Positions 51,385 to 59,606 of a stretch of DNA of 64,000 nt are shown here, piece by piece (position 1 is the first letter of the stretch; the number at the start of each line of letters is the position of its first letter). Origin of the DNA: Bacteroidota bacterium (GTDB taxonomy: Bacteria > Bacteroidota > Bacteroidia > Chitinophagales > LD1). The DNA lies in the NCBI GenBank assembly GCA_018267365.1, contig JAFDYQ010000016.1, positions 27,293 to 91,292 on the forward strand, in the 5' to 3' direction. The notes beneath the pieces were generated by a model. That model did no database searches. It was not told the DNA's origin and worked only from the letters and a program-made list of their open reading frames with translations. A program made the position numbers and the translations under genes.

Positions 51385-53208
51385 TCACTCAAACGCCTGC
51401 AGTTCCACGAGCTTCGCATATAGTCCGCCGTCACTTAGGAGCGTGCTGTGCGTACCGCGCTCCGCTATGCGGCCCTCGCTCATCACGATGATCTCATCAG
51501 CATTTTGTATCGTAGCCAGTCGGTGGGCTATGACGATAGTAGTACGGCCCTTCATCAGGTTAGACAGGGCGTCTTGTACCAGCTTTTCAGACTCAGAGTC
51601 GAGGGAGGAGGTGGCTTCATCGAGTATCAATACAGGTGGATCTTTCAGCACGGCGCGGGCTATGGTCAGGCGCTGGCGCTCGCCACCACTCAGGCGGCCA
51701 CCACGGTCGCCTATGACCGTGTCATAGCCTTCCGGCAGGCGGGAGATAAAGTCCTGCGCATTGGCCACGCGGGCTGCGTCACGTATCTGCTCGTCTGTGA
51801 TGCCCTCCTTGCCAAAGACGATATTATTCCGCACCGTATCATTAAAGAGGATCGGCTCCTGGCTCACCACGCCAAAGAGGCCGCGCAGGTCAGCTATCCG
51901 TAGCTGGCGCACATCCACGCCATCTATCTCTATGCTGCCGCCCGTCACGTCATAGAAGCGCGGCAGCAGGTCTGCCATCGTCGTCTTGCCGGCGCCGCTC
52001 TGGCCCACGAGGGCTATCACTTTCCCCTTGCCTATAGTCAGGTCTATGCCTTTCAGGATCTGGCGGTTCGGGTTAGAAGGATAGTGGAAGGAGACATTTT
52101 TATACGCTATAGACTGGCTAAAGAGCGCCGCAGGTTTGGCATTCACAGCTTCTACTATCGTATTGGGCGCATCCAGTATCTCAAAAACCCGCTCAGAGGA
52201 GGCCAGGCCGATATTGATCTTGTAGAAGGCCGTCGAGAAGCTCTTGGCCGGCTGTATCAGCAGCGAGAACATGGCGATATACCCTATAAATGTGGCCGCC
52301 TCCATCTCCCCGCGCAGCACCAGCCCGCCACCGAACCACAGCACAAGACTAAACACCGCGATAGCCAGAAACTCCGTCAGCGGCGAGCTCAGCTCATAGC
52401 GGCGGTTGATGGCATTGCCCTGCTGGTAGTGCAGCTCATTGGTCTCCTCAAACTGCCGCCTCTTGTACCCCTCCGCGCCGAAGGCCTGCACGATCCGCAG
52501 CCCCGAGATGCTTTCTTCTACTATAGACATAAAGCGGCCTATCGTCTCCTGTATATTCTGCGACTGGCGCTTGAGCGTCCGGCCTATGCTGCCTATCAGC
52601 AGCCCCACTACGCCCAGCATCACAAAGACAAAGACCGTCAGCTTCACGCTCAGCATCAGCATCCATGTCAGAGAGAGGATGATATTCACCGGCTCGCTGA
52701 TGATCACCTCCAGCATGCTGAAGATCCAGCCATCTATCGCGCGGATATCGTCCGTCATGCGCGTGATCAGGTCGCCTTTGCGCTCCTGGCTGTAGTAGCT
52801 CAGCGGCAGGCTCAGCAGCTTGCCGAATACCTCATTGCGCAGGTCGCGCATCACACCCGTGCGGATGGGAGACAGCACCCTGAGCGCCAGATAGCGGAAG
52901 AAGTTCTTTAGAAAGATGACCGCGATGATTGCCACACAGACCTCCAGCAGCGCCTGTGCCGGGCCGTGGATGCGTTTCTCGGTAGAGAGGACGAACTTGA
53001 TGTATTCCAGGATTGAGTTTGCGTTTGCGGTCAGCACAGGTTTCTCGGTCACATCGGGCACCTGATTGAAGATCAGCTGTAGCAGCGGGATCACCATCAC
53101 CACTGAGAAAAGCGAGAACACCGCCGTCAGCACGTTGAAAAAAAAGTTAAGCGCACCGAGCCCGGTATACGGCCTGAGATAGCTGACTATTCGCTTGAAA
53201 TTTGACAC
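51385..53208 (-). CDS. MsbA-like ABC exporter (fused membrane and ATPase domains)
   Basis: 607 aa. Six membrane helices in the first 330 residues, then a nucleotide-binding domain with Walker A LVGQSGAGKTT, Q-loop GVVSQEPILF, signature LSGGERQR and Walker B VLILDEATSSLDSESE, plus the switch His in VIAHRLATI. A half-transporter that would dimerise, exporting lipids or drugs; MsbA moves lipid A. The cytoplasmic coupling region RSQNIQETIGRFMSIVEESISG is typical. It has no partner gene beside it and is not linked to the Wzm-like permease at 25207. Confidence 0.9.
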   Translation of the reverse strand: MSNFKRIVSYLRPYTGLGALNFFFNVLTAVFSLFSVVMVIPLLQLIFNQVPDVTEKPVLTANANSILEYIKFVLSTEKRIHGPAQALLEVCVAIIAVIFLKNFFRYLALRVLSPIRTGVMRDLRNEVFGKLLSLPLSYYSQERKGDLITRMTDDIRAIDGWIFSMLEVIISEPVNIILSLTWMLMLSVKLTVFVFVMLGVVGLLIGSIGRTLKRQSQNIQETIGRFMSIVEESISGLRIVQAFGAEGYKRRQFEETNELHYQQGNAINRRYELSSPLTEFLAIAVFSLVLWFGGGLVLRGEMEAATFIGYIAMFSLLIQPAKSFSTAFYKINIGLASSERVFEILDAPNTIVEAVNAKPAALFSQSIAYKNVSFHYPSNPNRQILKGIDLTIGKGKVIALVGQSGAGKTTMADLLPRFYDVTGGSIEIDGVDVRQLRIADLRGLFGVVSQEPILFNDTVRNNIVFGKEGITDEQIRDAARVANAQDFISRLPEGYDTVIGDRGGRLSGGERQRLTIARAVLKDPPVLILDEATSSLDSESEKLVQDALSNLMKGRTTIVIAHRLATIQNADEIIVMSEGRIAERGTHSTLLSDGGLYAKLVELQAFE

Positions 53209-53293
53209 GGCGCAAAGATAGGAGAAGGAATGAGTAATGGCAGATAACGGTGAAAGCCGGTGGATAGTGCTTGCCTGTCAGACCAGAACGCTC

Positions 53294-53602
53294 TTACATA
53301 CGTCTTTTCATTTCTTCCGGATCTCTTTTAAAGTGTATGATACCCACTATCCTTATCTCTGCTATGTCAGGAAGGATCTGATAATAGATGCCATAGGGAA
53401 ACTTACTTATCACACATCTTCTGTAGCCTTTGTAAACCTCCTGATATATTTTAGGTGTCTTGGCTATAGACTGCACAGACTGATTGACGGATTCGTAAAA
53501 CTTATCGCCAAGACCTATCTGACGCGCTTCATACCAGATATAGGCTGTATCAAGATCGATCTCCGCTTCCGAAAGAATGGAAACGCTATACTGCAATTTC
53601 AC
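53294..53602 (-). CDS. ParE/RelE-superfamily toxin
   Basis: 102 aa. The ParE fold is seen in SILSEAEIDLDTAYIWYEAR (N-terminal strand-helix), KTPKIYQEVYKGYRRCVISKFPYGIYYQI and IRIVGIIHFKRDPEEMKRR, with the typical basic residues. It would inhibit DNA gyrase (ParE) or translation (RelE). The start overlaps the antitoxin stop by 4 nt (ATGA). Together they form a type II module in a gap between core genes. Confidence 0.85.
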   Translation of the reverse strand: MKLQYSVSILSEAEIDLDTAYIWYEARQIGLGDKFYESVNQSVQSIAKTPKIYQEVYKGYRRCVISKFPYGIYYQILPDIAEIRIVGIIHFKRDPEEMKRRM

Positions 53603-53814
53603 TTCTTGTATTTAGCTTGAATATCTGACCAGGGCTTGAATTGCGCCTCACCACTGTTAATCTTTGCTATACGCTGGTCGAGTAGTTCCTTATGCTCTTC
53701 GGATATATTATGCAGTGAATTATCACGTGCTATATCATCCCACAGCTCTTGTACGATCTGGAGCTTATCTTCCATCGGTAGCTTGTGAAGCTCTGCTATT
53801 TGTGATTTGTCCAT
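53599..53814 (-). CDS. Antitoxin of the addiction-module component (TIGR02574-type) family
   Basis: 71 aa, helical: MDKSQIAELHKLPMEDKLQI, VQELWDDIARD, EEHKELLDQRIAKINSGE. This is the wording of the short antitoxins that pair with ParE/RelE-type toxins. It is upstream of the toxin, as is usual. The C-terminal end (PWSDIQAKYKK) should bind the toxin. The promoter should lie between 53815 and 53973, the region shared with the divergent moxR gene. Confidence 0.85.
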   Translation of the reverse strand: MDKSQIAELHKLPMEDKLQIVQELWDDIARDNSLHNISEEHKELLDQRIAKINSGEAQFKPWSDIQAKYKK

Positions 53815-53973
53815 GCCGTGTGGTTTATATCAAAGTTACCTAATCCGTTGGGATATATAAAAGATATGGTGGCTGACCCCTTGGCCGGTTGCAGTCAATC
53901 TATTGCTTAACATCTTTTTACAACGGCCTGCTTTGCTAAAACTTAAATTCGCTTTCCCAAAAGATACACACAA

Positions 53974-54987
53974 ATGGAAGTGATCACATCATCCTCAGCA
54001 TCGGTAGACATCGCCTCGCTCAATGACCGCATCAACCGCGAGAGCGCCTTTATAGACGTGCTCAATATGGAGCTGGGCAAGGCCGTCGTAGGCCAGAAGT
54101 ACATGGTAGAGCGCTTGCTGCTCGCTGTGCTATCCAATGGCCACATCCTTCTGGAGGGTGTACCCGGCCTGGCCAAGACCCTTTCGATCAAATCCCTGGC
54201 CTCAGCGGTACACGCGGGTTTCTCGCGCATACAGTTCACGCCGGACCTCCTGCCTGCGGACCTGATCGGTACCATGATCTACAATCCGAAGGACCACGAG
54301 TTCTGTGTCAAGAAGGGCCCGGTTTTCTCCAACTTTATCCTCGCAGATGAGATCAACCGTGCCCCGGCCAAGGTGCAGTCCGCACTGCTCGAGGCCATGC
54401 AGGAGCGCCAGGTGACCATCGGCGAGCAAACCTTCAAGCTGGAGGAGCCATTCCTCGTACTCGCTACACAGAACCCGATAGAGCAGGAGGGTACCTACCC
54501 GCTGCCGGAGGCACAGGTAGACCGCTTTATGCTGAAGGTGGTGGTGACCTATCCTAAGAAAGAAGAAGAGCAACTGATCATGCGCCAGAATATGTCCTAT
54601 GACGCGCCTAAGATCAATCCTGTCATCTCAAAAGAAGCCCTCATCTCCGCCCGCCGTACTACCCGTGAGGTATATATGGACGAGAAGATAGAGCGTTATA
54701 TCCTCGATATCGTCTTTGCCACACGCCGCCCGGAGGACTACAAGTTGGGCAAGATCAAACCGCTCATCACCTACGGCGGCTCTCCCCGCGCCAGTATCAA
54801 CCTCGCCCTCGCCGCCAAGGCCTACGCTTTTATCAAGCGCCGTGGCTACGTGATACCGGAGGACGTGCGCGCCGTATGCTACGATGTGATGCGCCACCGC
54901 ATCGGCCTCACCTACGAGGCTGAAGCCGAGAACGTGACCACCGAAGAAATTATAAGCGACATCCTAAACGCAGTAGAGGTTCCATAG
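53974..54987 (+). CDS. moxR: MoxR-type AAA+ ATPase of the bat operon
   Basis: 337 aa. Walker A is EGVPGLAKTLS (about 61-71), Walker B LADEINRAPAKVQSALLEAM with sensor QNPIEQEGTYPLPEAQ, arginine finger region DRFMLKV and sensor 2 GGSPRASINLALAAKA. MoxR proteins act as chaperones that assemble or activate von Willebrand factor A (vWA) partners. It is first of the operon moxR-DUF58-(BatD-like)-batA-batB-batC-batD-batE, and the next gene starts 6 nt after its stop. The Bat system is linked to oxidative stress tolerance or envelope maintenance in Bacteroidota. Confidence 0.9.
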   Translation: MEVITSSSASVDIASLNDRINRESAFIDVLNMELGKAVVGQKYMVERLLLAVLSNGHILLEGVPGLAKTLSIKSLASAVHAGFSRIQFTPDLLPADLIGTMIYNPKDHEFCVKKGPVFSNFILADEINRAPAKVQSALLEAMQERQVTIGEQTFKLEEPFLVLATQNPIEQEGTYPLPEAQVDRFMLKVVVTYPKKEEEQLIMRQNMSYDAPKINPVISKEALISARRTTREVYMDEKIERYILDIVFATRRPEDYKLGKIKPLITYGGSPRASINLALAAKAYAFIKRRGYVIPEDVRAVCYDVMRHRIGLTYEAEAENVTTEEIISDILNAVEVP

Positions 54988-54993
54988 TCCATC

Positions 54994-55920
54994 ATGGCAA
55001 AGGCTCCGCACATAAAGTCTGATAAAACTCAGACTGCAGATAGCGCGCAGAGTGAACGGCGGAAAAAGCTACGCAGGATCGAGATCAAGACCCGCAAGCT
55101 TTCTGCACAAGTTTTCTCTGGTAGTTATCACTCTGCCTTTAAGGGGCGTGGTATTTCCTTTAGCGAGGTGCGCGAATATCAATTCGGAGATGATATCCGT
55201 GCGATAGACTGGAATGTCACCGCCCGCGCCAATCGCCCTTTCATCAAGGTCTTTGAAGAGGAGCGTGAGCAAACGCTGATGCTGATCATAGATGTAAGCC
55301 GTTCTACCATGTTTGGTACGCAGACAGAGTTTAAGAAAGAGATCATCGAGATCATCAGTGGTATCCTGGCCTTCTCGGCTATTACTAATAATGACAAAGT
55401 TGGTGTCATCTTCTTTAGTGATAAAGTAGAGAAGTTCATCCCCGCCAAGAAGGGCAAATCGCACATCATGCGCATCATCTCTGAGATAGACAGCTTTGAG
55501 TCTCAGGAGCGCGGCACCGACCTGGCCGAGGCGCTGAAGTACTTTAATAATGTGAGCAAGAAGAAGGCTATCGCCTTTATGATATCTGACTTCATGACTG
55601 GCCGTGACTTTCAGAAGGAACTCGGCCTCGCGGCCAGACGGCATGACTTCATCGGCATACAGGTCTACGACAAACGCGAGCGCCTGCTGGAAGACGTCGG
55701 CACCGTACTCATACAGGATGCCGAGTCCGGCGTAGAGTTCTTTGCAGATACATCTGACAAGCGTCTGCGGGCACAGGTACAGAAGCTATTTGACGAGCAG
55801 CAGGTGAAGAATAAGGTCACCTTTGGCAAAGCCGGTGCCCAGTTCGTCAGTATTGATACCACGGCCAACTATGTGACAGCCCTCATGAAGATGTTTAAAG
55901 AAAGGGAGATCAAGCGGTAA
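54994..55920 (+). CDS. DUF58 (vWA-related) protein of the bat operon
   Basis: 308 aa. The DUF58 signature FSEVREYQFGDDIRAIDWNVTARANRPFIK is present (about 58-87), followed by a vWA-like domain with DVSRSTMFGTQ (MIDAS-like Asp-x-Ser-x-Ser, about 99-103), GVIFFSDKVEKFIPAKKG and AFMISDFMTG. These proteins are partners of MoxR. The stop TAA overlaps the ATG of the next gene (TAATG), so they are coupled. Cytoplasmic; exact role unknown. Confidence 0.85.
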   Translation: MAKAPHIKSDKTQTADSAQSERRKKLRRIEIKTRKLSAQVFSGSYHSAFKGRGISFSEVREYQFGDDIRAIDWNVTARANRPFIKVFEEEREQTLMLIIDVSRSTMFGTQTEFKKEIIEIISGILAFSAITNNDKVGVIFFSDKVEKFIPAKKGKSHIMRIISEIDSFESQERGTDLAEALKYFNNVSKKKAIAFMISDFMTGRDFQKELGLAARRHDFIGIQVYDKRERLLEDVGTVLIQDAESGVEFFADTSDKRLRAQVQKLFDEQQVKNKVTFGKAGAQFVSIDTTANYVTALMKMFKEREIKR

Positions 55921-57074
55921 TGAAACGGCTGCATGACATATCGTATAGTAGCAAATCGCACCTCTCCGTAGTGTCAGGTCGCGACCTGCTACTGAGATAT
56001 AAGCGCGTGAGTGTAGGGTCAGGTCGCGACCTGACCCTACAAGCTGGGCGCCGGGCTTCTTTACACGCCAGGCACTGTGTGTCCCAGCAAGCAGTACGGG
56101 CGTTCCGTCTCCTCGCATTATCTTGCTTCTTGGTTCTTGGTTCTTATATCTCCCAAGCCCAGATCTCCGCCACCTTCAAGGGGGACTCCTCCAAGATCGA
56201 GATAGGCGACTACTTTAATATGAAGCTGGTCGTCAATGCGCAGCCGGATATTGTGGTAGACTTTCCTTCTTTCCCGGGTGATACCATTGGCAAGATCGCC
56301 ATCGTCAAGAAGGACAAGATAGATACCGCTAAGATAGGCACCAGTACCATCTACTCTCAGAACCTCACCATTCAGGCCTACGAAGGAGGTCAGTACATCT
56401 TTACCCCGCTCAAAGTCTACTATCTCAACAAGACGACGCGTGTCATTGACAGCGCCTATACCAATGCCTACCAGCTGCAGGTCACAGAGCCCGCTGTAGA
56501 CGCCACAAAACCCATCAAACCTATCAAGGCGCCGCTCAATGTGCCTTATCAGCTCAATGAGTTTTACAGCTGGATCGCTATCGGGCTGGTGATACTCGCG
56601 GCTATCATCATCGGCATCATCCTTTATCTCCGCTACAAGAAAAAACCGGCACCGGTTGTAGCGCGTCCACGACCTAAAGACCCGGCACACATCTGGGCCG
56701 CCAAAGAGCTGAAGAAACTGGAGGACGAAAAGCTCTGGCAGAAAGATCAGGTGAAGCTCTATCACTCGCGCCTCGCAGATATTTTGCGCAGCTACCTTGA
56801 GTTCCGCTATGACTACTATGCGCTGGAGTCTACCACCGGCGAGATAGAGCAGGAGCTGGACCGCCTGGGCATCAGCCTCGATGCACGCAGCCGCATCATG
56901 GAGACACTGCGCCTGGCCGACTTTGTCAAGTTTGCCAAGATGAACCCTGCGCCTGATGAGAATATGCGCAGCATACAAAATGCCGCCGCATTCGTAGAGC
57001 AGACCAAGCAGATAGAAGTCACCCCCGCAGCAGCAGAAGCGCAGCAAAAGACTAATAAAAAGAAGAAGAAATAG
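55920..57074 (+). CDS. BatD-like/DUF4381-type membrane protein with a repeat-inserted N-terminus
   Basis: 384 aa from the coupled ATG at 55920. Residues about 60-80 (FRLLALSCFLVLGSYISQAQ) form the signal peptide, but the preceding 58 residues are translated from palindromic repeats (SGRDLLL, SGRDLTL). An in-frame GTG at 56079 would give a normal signal peptide and may be the real start. The mature part has a beta-rich periplasmic domain (80-220), one membrane helix (about 217-239) and a cytoplasmic helical end with KDPAHIWAAKELKKLEDEKLW and a Lys-rich tail. It resembles the oxidative-stress-type membrane proteins between DUF58 and BatA. Confidence 0.75.
   Translation: MKRLHDISYSSKSHLSVVSGRDLLLRYKRVSVGSGRDLTLQAGRRASLHARHCVSQQAVRAFRLLALSCFLVLGSYISQAQISATFKGDSSKIEIGDYFNMKLVVNAQPDIVVDFPSFPGDTIGKIAIVKKDKIDTAKIGTSTIYSQNLTIQAYEGGQYIFTPLKVYYLNKTTRVIDSAYTNAYQLQVTEPAVDATKPIKPIKAPLNVPYQLNEFYSWIAIGLVILAAIIIGIILYLRYKKKPAPVVARPRPKDPAHIWAAKELKKLEDEKLWQKDQVKLYHSRLADILRSYLEFRYDYYALESTTGEIEQELDRLGISLDARSRIMETLRLADFVKFAKMNPAPDENMRSIQNAAAFVEQTKQIEVTPAAAEAQQKTNKKKKK
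55975..56040. repeat. Two palindromic repeats inside a coding N-terminus (REP-like)
   Basis: A perfect 28-bp palindrome at 56013-56040 (half GTAGGGTCAGGTCG) and a related imperfect one with core CAGGTCGCGACCTG at 55975-55988. The sequences keep the reading frame open and lie ahead of the signal-peptide coding region. Confidence 0.75.
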
Positions 57075-57075
57075 G

Positions 57076-58083
57076 ATGTTTCATCTCTCACATATCACCT
57101 TTGCCAATCGGTGGGTACTCTGGCTGATACCGGTAGTAGCCATCCTGGCCATCGTATGGTGGTACCTGCGCCAGAGGAAACAATATCCTACGCTTACCTT
57201 CTCTGACACATCTGCTTTCAAAGGCTTTCAATCACCTGTCAAGGGGGTACTGAAAAAATATGCGCCGCTGCTGCGCATACTGTCGATCGGTTTCCTGCTC
57301 GTAGCACTGGCCCGCCCGCAAAACAGCTACGACGAGAGCTCCTCTACCACAGAGGGCATAGACATCGTACTGGCTATGGACGTATCCACGTCTATGCTGT
57401 CTCAGGACTTCAAGCCTAACCGACTGGAGGCCGCCAAGAGCGTCGCGCTGGACTTCGTAGAGGGCCGTCCGCATGATCGTATCGGGCTGGTGGTCTTCGC
57501 CGGTGAGAGCTTCACGCAGTGCCCGGTCACGATAGATCATACTATCGTCAAGAACCAACTCAAAGACATCAAGAACGGCATCCTGGAGGACGGCACCGCC
57601 ATCGGCATGGGCCTCTCTACCGCCGTACAGCGGCTCAAGGACAGCGAGAGCAAGACCAAGGTCGTGATCCTGATGACGGACGGTGTCAATAACCGCGGCA
57701 TCATAGACCCGCGCATGGCGGCAGATATCGCGGTGCAGTTTGGTGTGCGCTGCTACACCATCGGTGTGGGCAAGAACGGCCAGGCGCTGACGCCTGTAGC
57801 CATGGGGCCAAATGGCCTGATATTCGACTATGCCGAGGTACAGATAGACGAGGCGCTGCTACGCACCATAGCCGACAAGACCGGTGGCAAATACTACCGC
57901 GCTACGGACAATAGATCTCTGAAAGGAATATTTGAGCAGATAGACAAACTGGAAAAGACCAAGATCAACGTATCAGCCTGGACGCACAAGACGGAGAAGT
58001 TTCACCTCTTTGCTTTGATTGCTGCAGCGCTGCTTTTGATCGAGTGGGTTTTGAGATACACTGTATTAAGAAGTATTCCTTAA
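57076..58083 (+). CDS. batA: BatA: membrane-anchored vWA protein
   Basis: 335 aa with membrane helices near 12-30 and 63-80 and at the C-terminus (FHLFALIAAALLLIEWVLRY). The vWA MIDAS is MDVSTSMLSQ (Asp102-x-Ser104-x-Ser106), followed by IGLVVFAGESFTQCPVT, TAIGMGLSTA and VVILMTDGVNNRG. Family members bind Mg and form complexes with MoxR-type ATPases. It follows the BatD-like gene after one base. A 512-bp inserted unit separates it from batB, which normally follows directly. Confidence 0.9.
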   Translation: MFHLSHITFANRWVLWLIPVVAILAIVWWYLRQRKQYPTLTFSDTSAFKGFQSPVKGVLKKYAPLLRILSIGFLLVALARPQNSYDESSSTTEGIDIVLAMDVSTSMLSQDFKPNRLEAAKSVALDFVEGRPHDRIGLVVFAGESFTQCPVTIDHTIVKNQLKDIKNGILEDGTAIGMGLSTAVQRLKDSESKTKVVILMTDGVNNRGIIDPRMAADIAVQFGVRCYTIGVGKNGQALTPVAMGPNGLIFDYAEVQIDEALLRTIADKTGGKYYRATDNRSLKGIFEQIDKLEKTKINVSAWTHKTEKFHLFALIAAALLLIEWVLRYTVLRSIP

Positions 58084-58088
58084 TACAA

Positions 58089-58588
58089 GGGACGAAGGGC
58101 GAAGGACGAGAGACGGAATAATAAGGCCAAAGTGAGTTTTGAATTGGATAACTAGAGAAACCTTGAACGATGAAAGACCGATTGGATGAAGTGGTGTTTT
58201 ACAACCTGTCGATGGAGTTGTGGGATGAGTTTTGGGCAGATGGAAATATTTTGGAGAAAGATGTGAGGGGTAGAGAAATATTGAAGCAACTGACCCGAAG
58301 CGTAGGTTCTATCAGTGCTAATATTGAAGAAGGATATGGCAGAGGTTTTGGCAAAGAGTATCCGCAATTTCTGAGATATTCCAGGGGCTCTGCTAGAGAA
58401 TCGAAAGGATGGTATAAGCGGTCTGAAAAGCTGCTGTCAAAAGATAAAGTGGAAAAGAGGATTGAAAAACTAGATTCGATAATCGCAATGACAACTGTGG
58501 CTATAAATACATTAGAAAGTAAAAATAAAAAATAGAACGACGCGCTATCGACGGTCGCTTGTCGCCCCCGTCCTTCGCCCTTCGTCCC
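58089..58588. mobile_element. Inverted-repeat-flanked unit between batA and batB
   Basis: A perfect 20-bp inverted repeat, GGGACGAAGGGCGAAGGACG (58089-58108) and its complement (58569-58588), encloses about 460 bp that carry one small gene (58170-58535). The arms are made of GACGAAG-like heptamers. The right arm ends 7 bp before the batB ATG. No transposase is present, so movement would depend on other factors. Confidence 0.65.
58170..58535 (+). CDS. Four-helix-bundle protein (23S rRNA intervening-sequence family)
   Basis: 121 aa with the family wording VVFYNLSMELWDEFW, REILKQLTRSVGSISANIEEGYGR and SRGSARESKGWYKRSEKL. These four-helix-bundle proteins were first found within 23S rRNA intervening sequences and occur widely as isolated small genes in Bacteroidota; the function is unknown. 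Here it is the only gene of an inverted-repeat-flanked unit that has split the bat operon, which supports it being a passenger of a mobile sequence. AT-richer than its neighbours. Confidence 0.85.
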   Translation: MKDRLDEVVFYNLSMELWDEFWADGNILEKDVRGREILKQLTRSVGSISANIEEGYGRGFGKEYPQFLRYSRGSARESKGWYKRSEKLLSKDKVEKRIEKLDSIIAMTTVAINTLESKNKK

Positions 58589-58595
58589 TCGTCCT

Positions 58596-59606
58596 ATGTT
58601 CAGATTCGAACACATAGAATACTTACTGTTACTGACGCTTTTAGTGCCAGTGCTACTGCTATTCATATACTTTGTAATATGGAGGAAACAAGCCATTGCC
58701 AAATTTGGGAGTTCTTCTTTGGTCTATCAGCTCATCCCTGATTTCTCTGACGGCAAGCAGGTGATCAAGTTTATCCTGCTGACGCTCGCATACGTTTGTC
58801 TCGTCATAGCTATCGCCAATCCACAGATCGGCACCAAGCAGGAGAAGGTCAAGCGGAACGGTATAGATGTCGTGGTAGCGCTGGACGTTTCCCGCAGTAT
58901 GCTGGCGCAGGACGTGCAGCCTGATCGCCTCTCCCGTGCCAAGAACTTCATCTCCAACTTTGTAGACCAGCTGAAGAATGACCGCTTTGCGATGGTGATC
59001 TTTGCCGGTCGCGCCTATCTGCAGATGCCGCTGTCGGTAGACTACAGTGCGGTGAAGCTCTACCTCCGCTCTGTGAGCACAGAGAGCGTGCCCACGCAGG
59101 GTACCAATATCGGTGAAGCCATAGAGCTGGCCAATGAGTCTTTCGCCAAAGGCGACAACAAGTCAAAAGCGCTCATCATCATCTCTGATGGTGAGGACAA
59201 TGAGCCCGGTGTGGAAGAGGCCTTGGAAGAAGCCGCAAAGAATGGCATCAAGATCTTCACCATCGCAGTGGGTACAGATAAAGGTTCTCCCATACCGCTG
59301 GCTAACGGTGACTACAAGCGCGACGCACAGGGCAACATCGTCCTCTCCAAGGTCAATATCCAGGCCATGCGTGACTATGCCGCCAAGGGCAACGGCAAGG
59401 CGCTGATCCTGGGCAATGGCAAGGATGAGATAGACGCCATTTTCAAAGAACTGGGCCGCATCAGTACCAAAGAGATAGACGATGTGGTCTTTACCGAGTA
59501 CGACGACAAGTTTCAATATTTCCTCATAGCGGCTGCGCTGCTGCTCATAGCAGAGTATCTGCTCAGCGAGCGCCGCAGCAGGCTGTTTGAAAAGCTGAAG
59601 ATATGA
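58596..59606 (+). CDS. batB: BatB: membrane-anchored vWA protein
   Basis: 336 aa, paralog of BatA. Helices at about 10-28 and 58-75; MIDAS ALDVSRSMLAQ (Asp97-x-Ser99-x-Ser101), FAMVIFAGRAYLQMPLS, GTNIGEAIELA and ALIIISDGEDNEPGVEEA; C-terminal helix QYFLIAAALLLIAEYLL. BatB works with BatA. Its start is 7 bp after the inverted-repeat arm at 58588, so its native ribosome-binding region may have been replaced. The stop overlaps the next ATG (ATGA). Confidence 0.9.
   Translation: MFRFEHIEYLLLLTLLVPVLLLFIYFVIWRKQAIAKFGSSSLVYQLIPDFSDGKQVIKFILLTLAYVCLVIAIANPQIGTKQEKVKRNGIDVVVALDVSRSMLAQDVQPDRLSRAKNFISNFVDQLKNDRFAMVIFAGRAYLQMPLSVDYSAVKLYLRSVSTESVPTQGTNIGEAIELANESFAKGDNKSKALIIISDGEDNEPGVEEALEEAAKNGIKIFTIAVGTDKGSPIPLANGDYKRDAQGNIVLSKVNIQAMRDYAAKGNGKALILGNGKDEIDAIFKELGRISTKEIDDVVFTEYDDKFQYFLIAAALLLIAEYLLSERRSRLFEKLKI

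Noticed and set aside
56118..57047. Minus-strand ORF of 309 aa opposite the BatD-like gene
   Set aside because: Antisense shadow with no recognisable motif.
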